DNA of 51,199 nt from Herminiimonas sp. (GTDB lineage: Bacteria; Pseudomonadota; Gammaproteobacteria; Burkholderiales; Burkholderiaceae_D), in NCBI GenBank assembly GCA_027310305.1, contig DAIDBD010000009.1:1-51199 (forward strand), in the 5' to 3' direction. The notes beneath the pieces were generated by a model. That model was given only the letters and a program-made list of their open reading frames with translations, ran no database searches and was not told the DNA's origin. Shown one piece after another: positions 51,184 through 51,199 of this stretch (within the stretch, counting starts at the first letter, position 1; each line of letters starts with the position of its first letter). A program made the translations under genes and the position numbers.

Positions 51184-51199
51184 GACGAGGCGCCATGCC

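Overview
The window looks like a chromosomal segment of an oxalate-degrading betaproteobacterium, most likely of the Oxalobacteraceae (Herminiimonas, Oxalicibacterium and Noviherbaspirillum are candidates; the genus cannot be fixed from this sequence alone). The evidence is moderately high GC, Burkholderiales-type housekeeping genes (argF/argG, rsgA-phhB-M48, yajQ, murB, orn, ppnP), tripartite tricarboxylate (Bug/Tct) transport genes, and oxalyl-CoA decarboxylase at the right edge. No rRNA, tRNA, CRISPR array or intact insertion sequence was seen.

Layout. 1-4 kb: the 3' end of a filamentous-haemagglutinin/CdiA-like exoprotein whose C-terminus looks like an alpha/beta-hydrolase toxin, overlapped by a lipoprotein gene placed as its immunity gene, then two orphan envelope proteins. 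4-15 kb: mostly minus-strand core genes (aspartic protease, yajQ, ppnP, argG, DUF2798, argF, rsgA, phhB, M48 protease, UPF0149) with murB, orn and a pcaF-type thiolase on plus. 15-19 kb: a tandem duplication of a two-gene module (DUF4331 protein plus small lipoprotein). 19-25 kb: srkA, then a minus-strand envelope-glycan block (methyltransferase, GT39 transferase, small EamA protein), a possible membrane-protein gene and a decayed TVP38-family remnant. 25.0-25.2 kb: a non-coding stretch with a near-consensus promoter and terminator that together predict a small RNA of about 85 nt. 25.4-28.3 kb: a one-TM protein, a DUF4198 protein, a short-chain dehydrogenase remnant and an MFS transporter.

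28.5-36.4 kb is a 2-ketogluconate locus: a PtxS-like LacI regulator, two copies of the palindrome GAAACCGGTTTC, a complete amino-acid-type ABC importer, then kguE-kguK-kguD and an extra 3-hydroxyisobutyrate-dehydrogenase-like gene. The ABC importer occupies the place where pseudomonads carry the MFS permease KguT.

36.5-51.2 kb is a carboxylate/oxalate region: a LysR regulator, a small protein resembling only the cap domain of CbbY-type HAD phosphatases, sucC-sucD, a fumarylacetoacetate-hydrolase-family enzyme, a ketopantoate-reductase-family enzyme, TerC, a universal stress protein, TctC-TctB-TctA, a kinase-like/BON fusion, a Crp/FNR-type regulator and oxc. Two exact TTGAC-N4-GTCAA dyads, one upstream of terC-usp and one at the 5' end of the crp/fnr gene, suggest a shared FNR-type regulon across this region.
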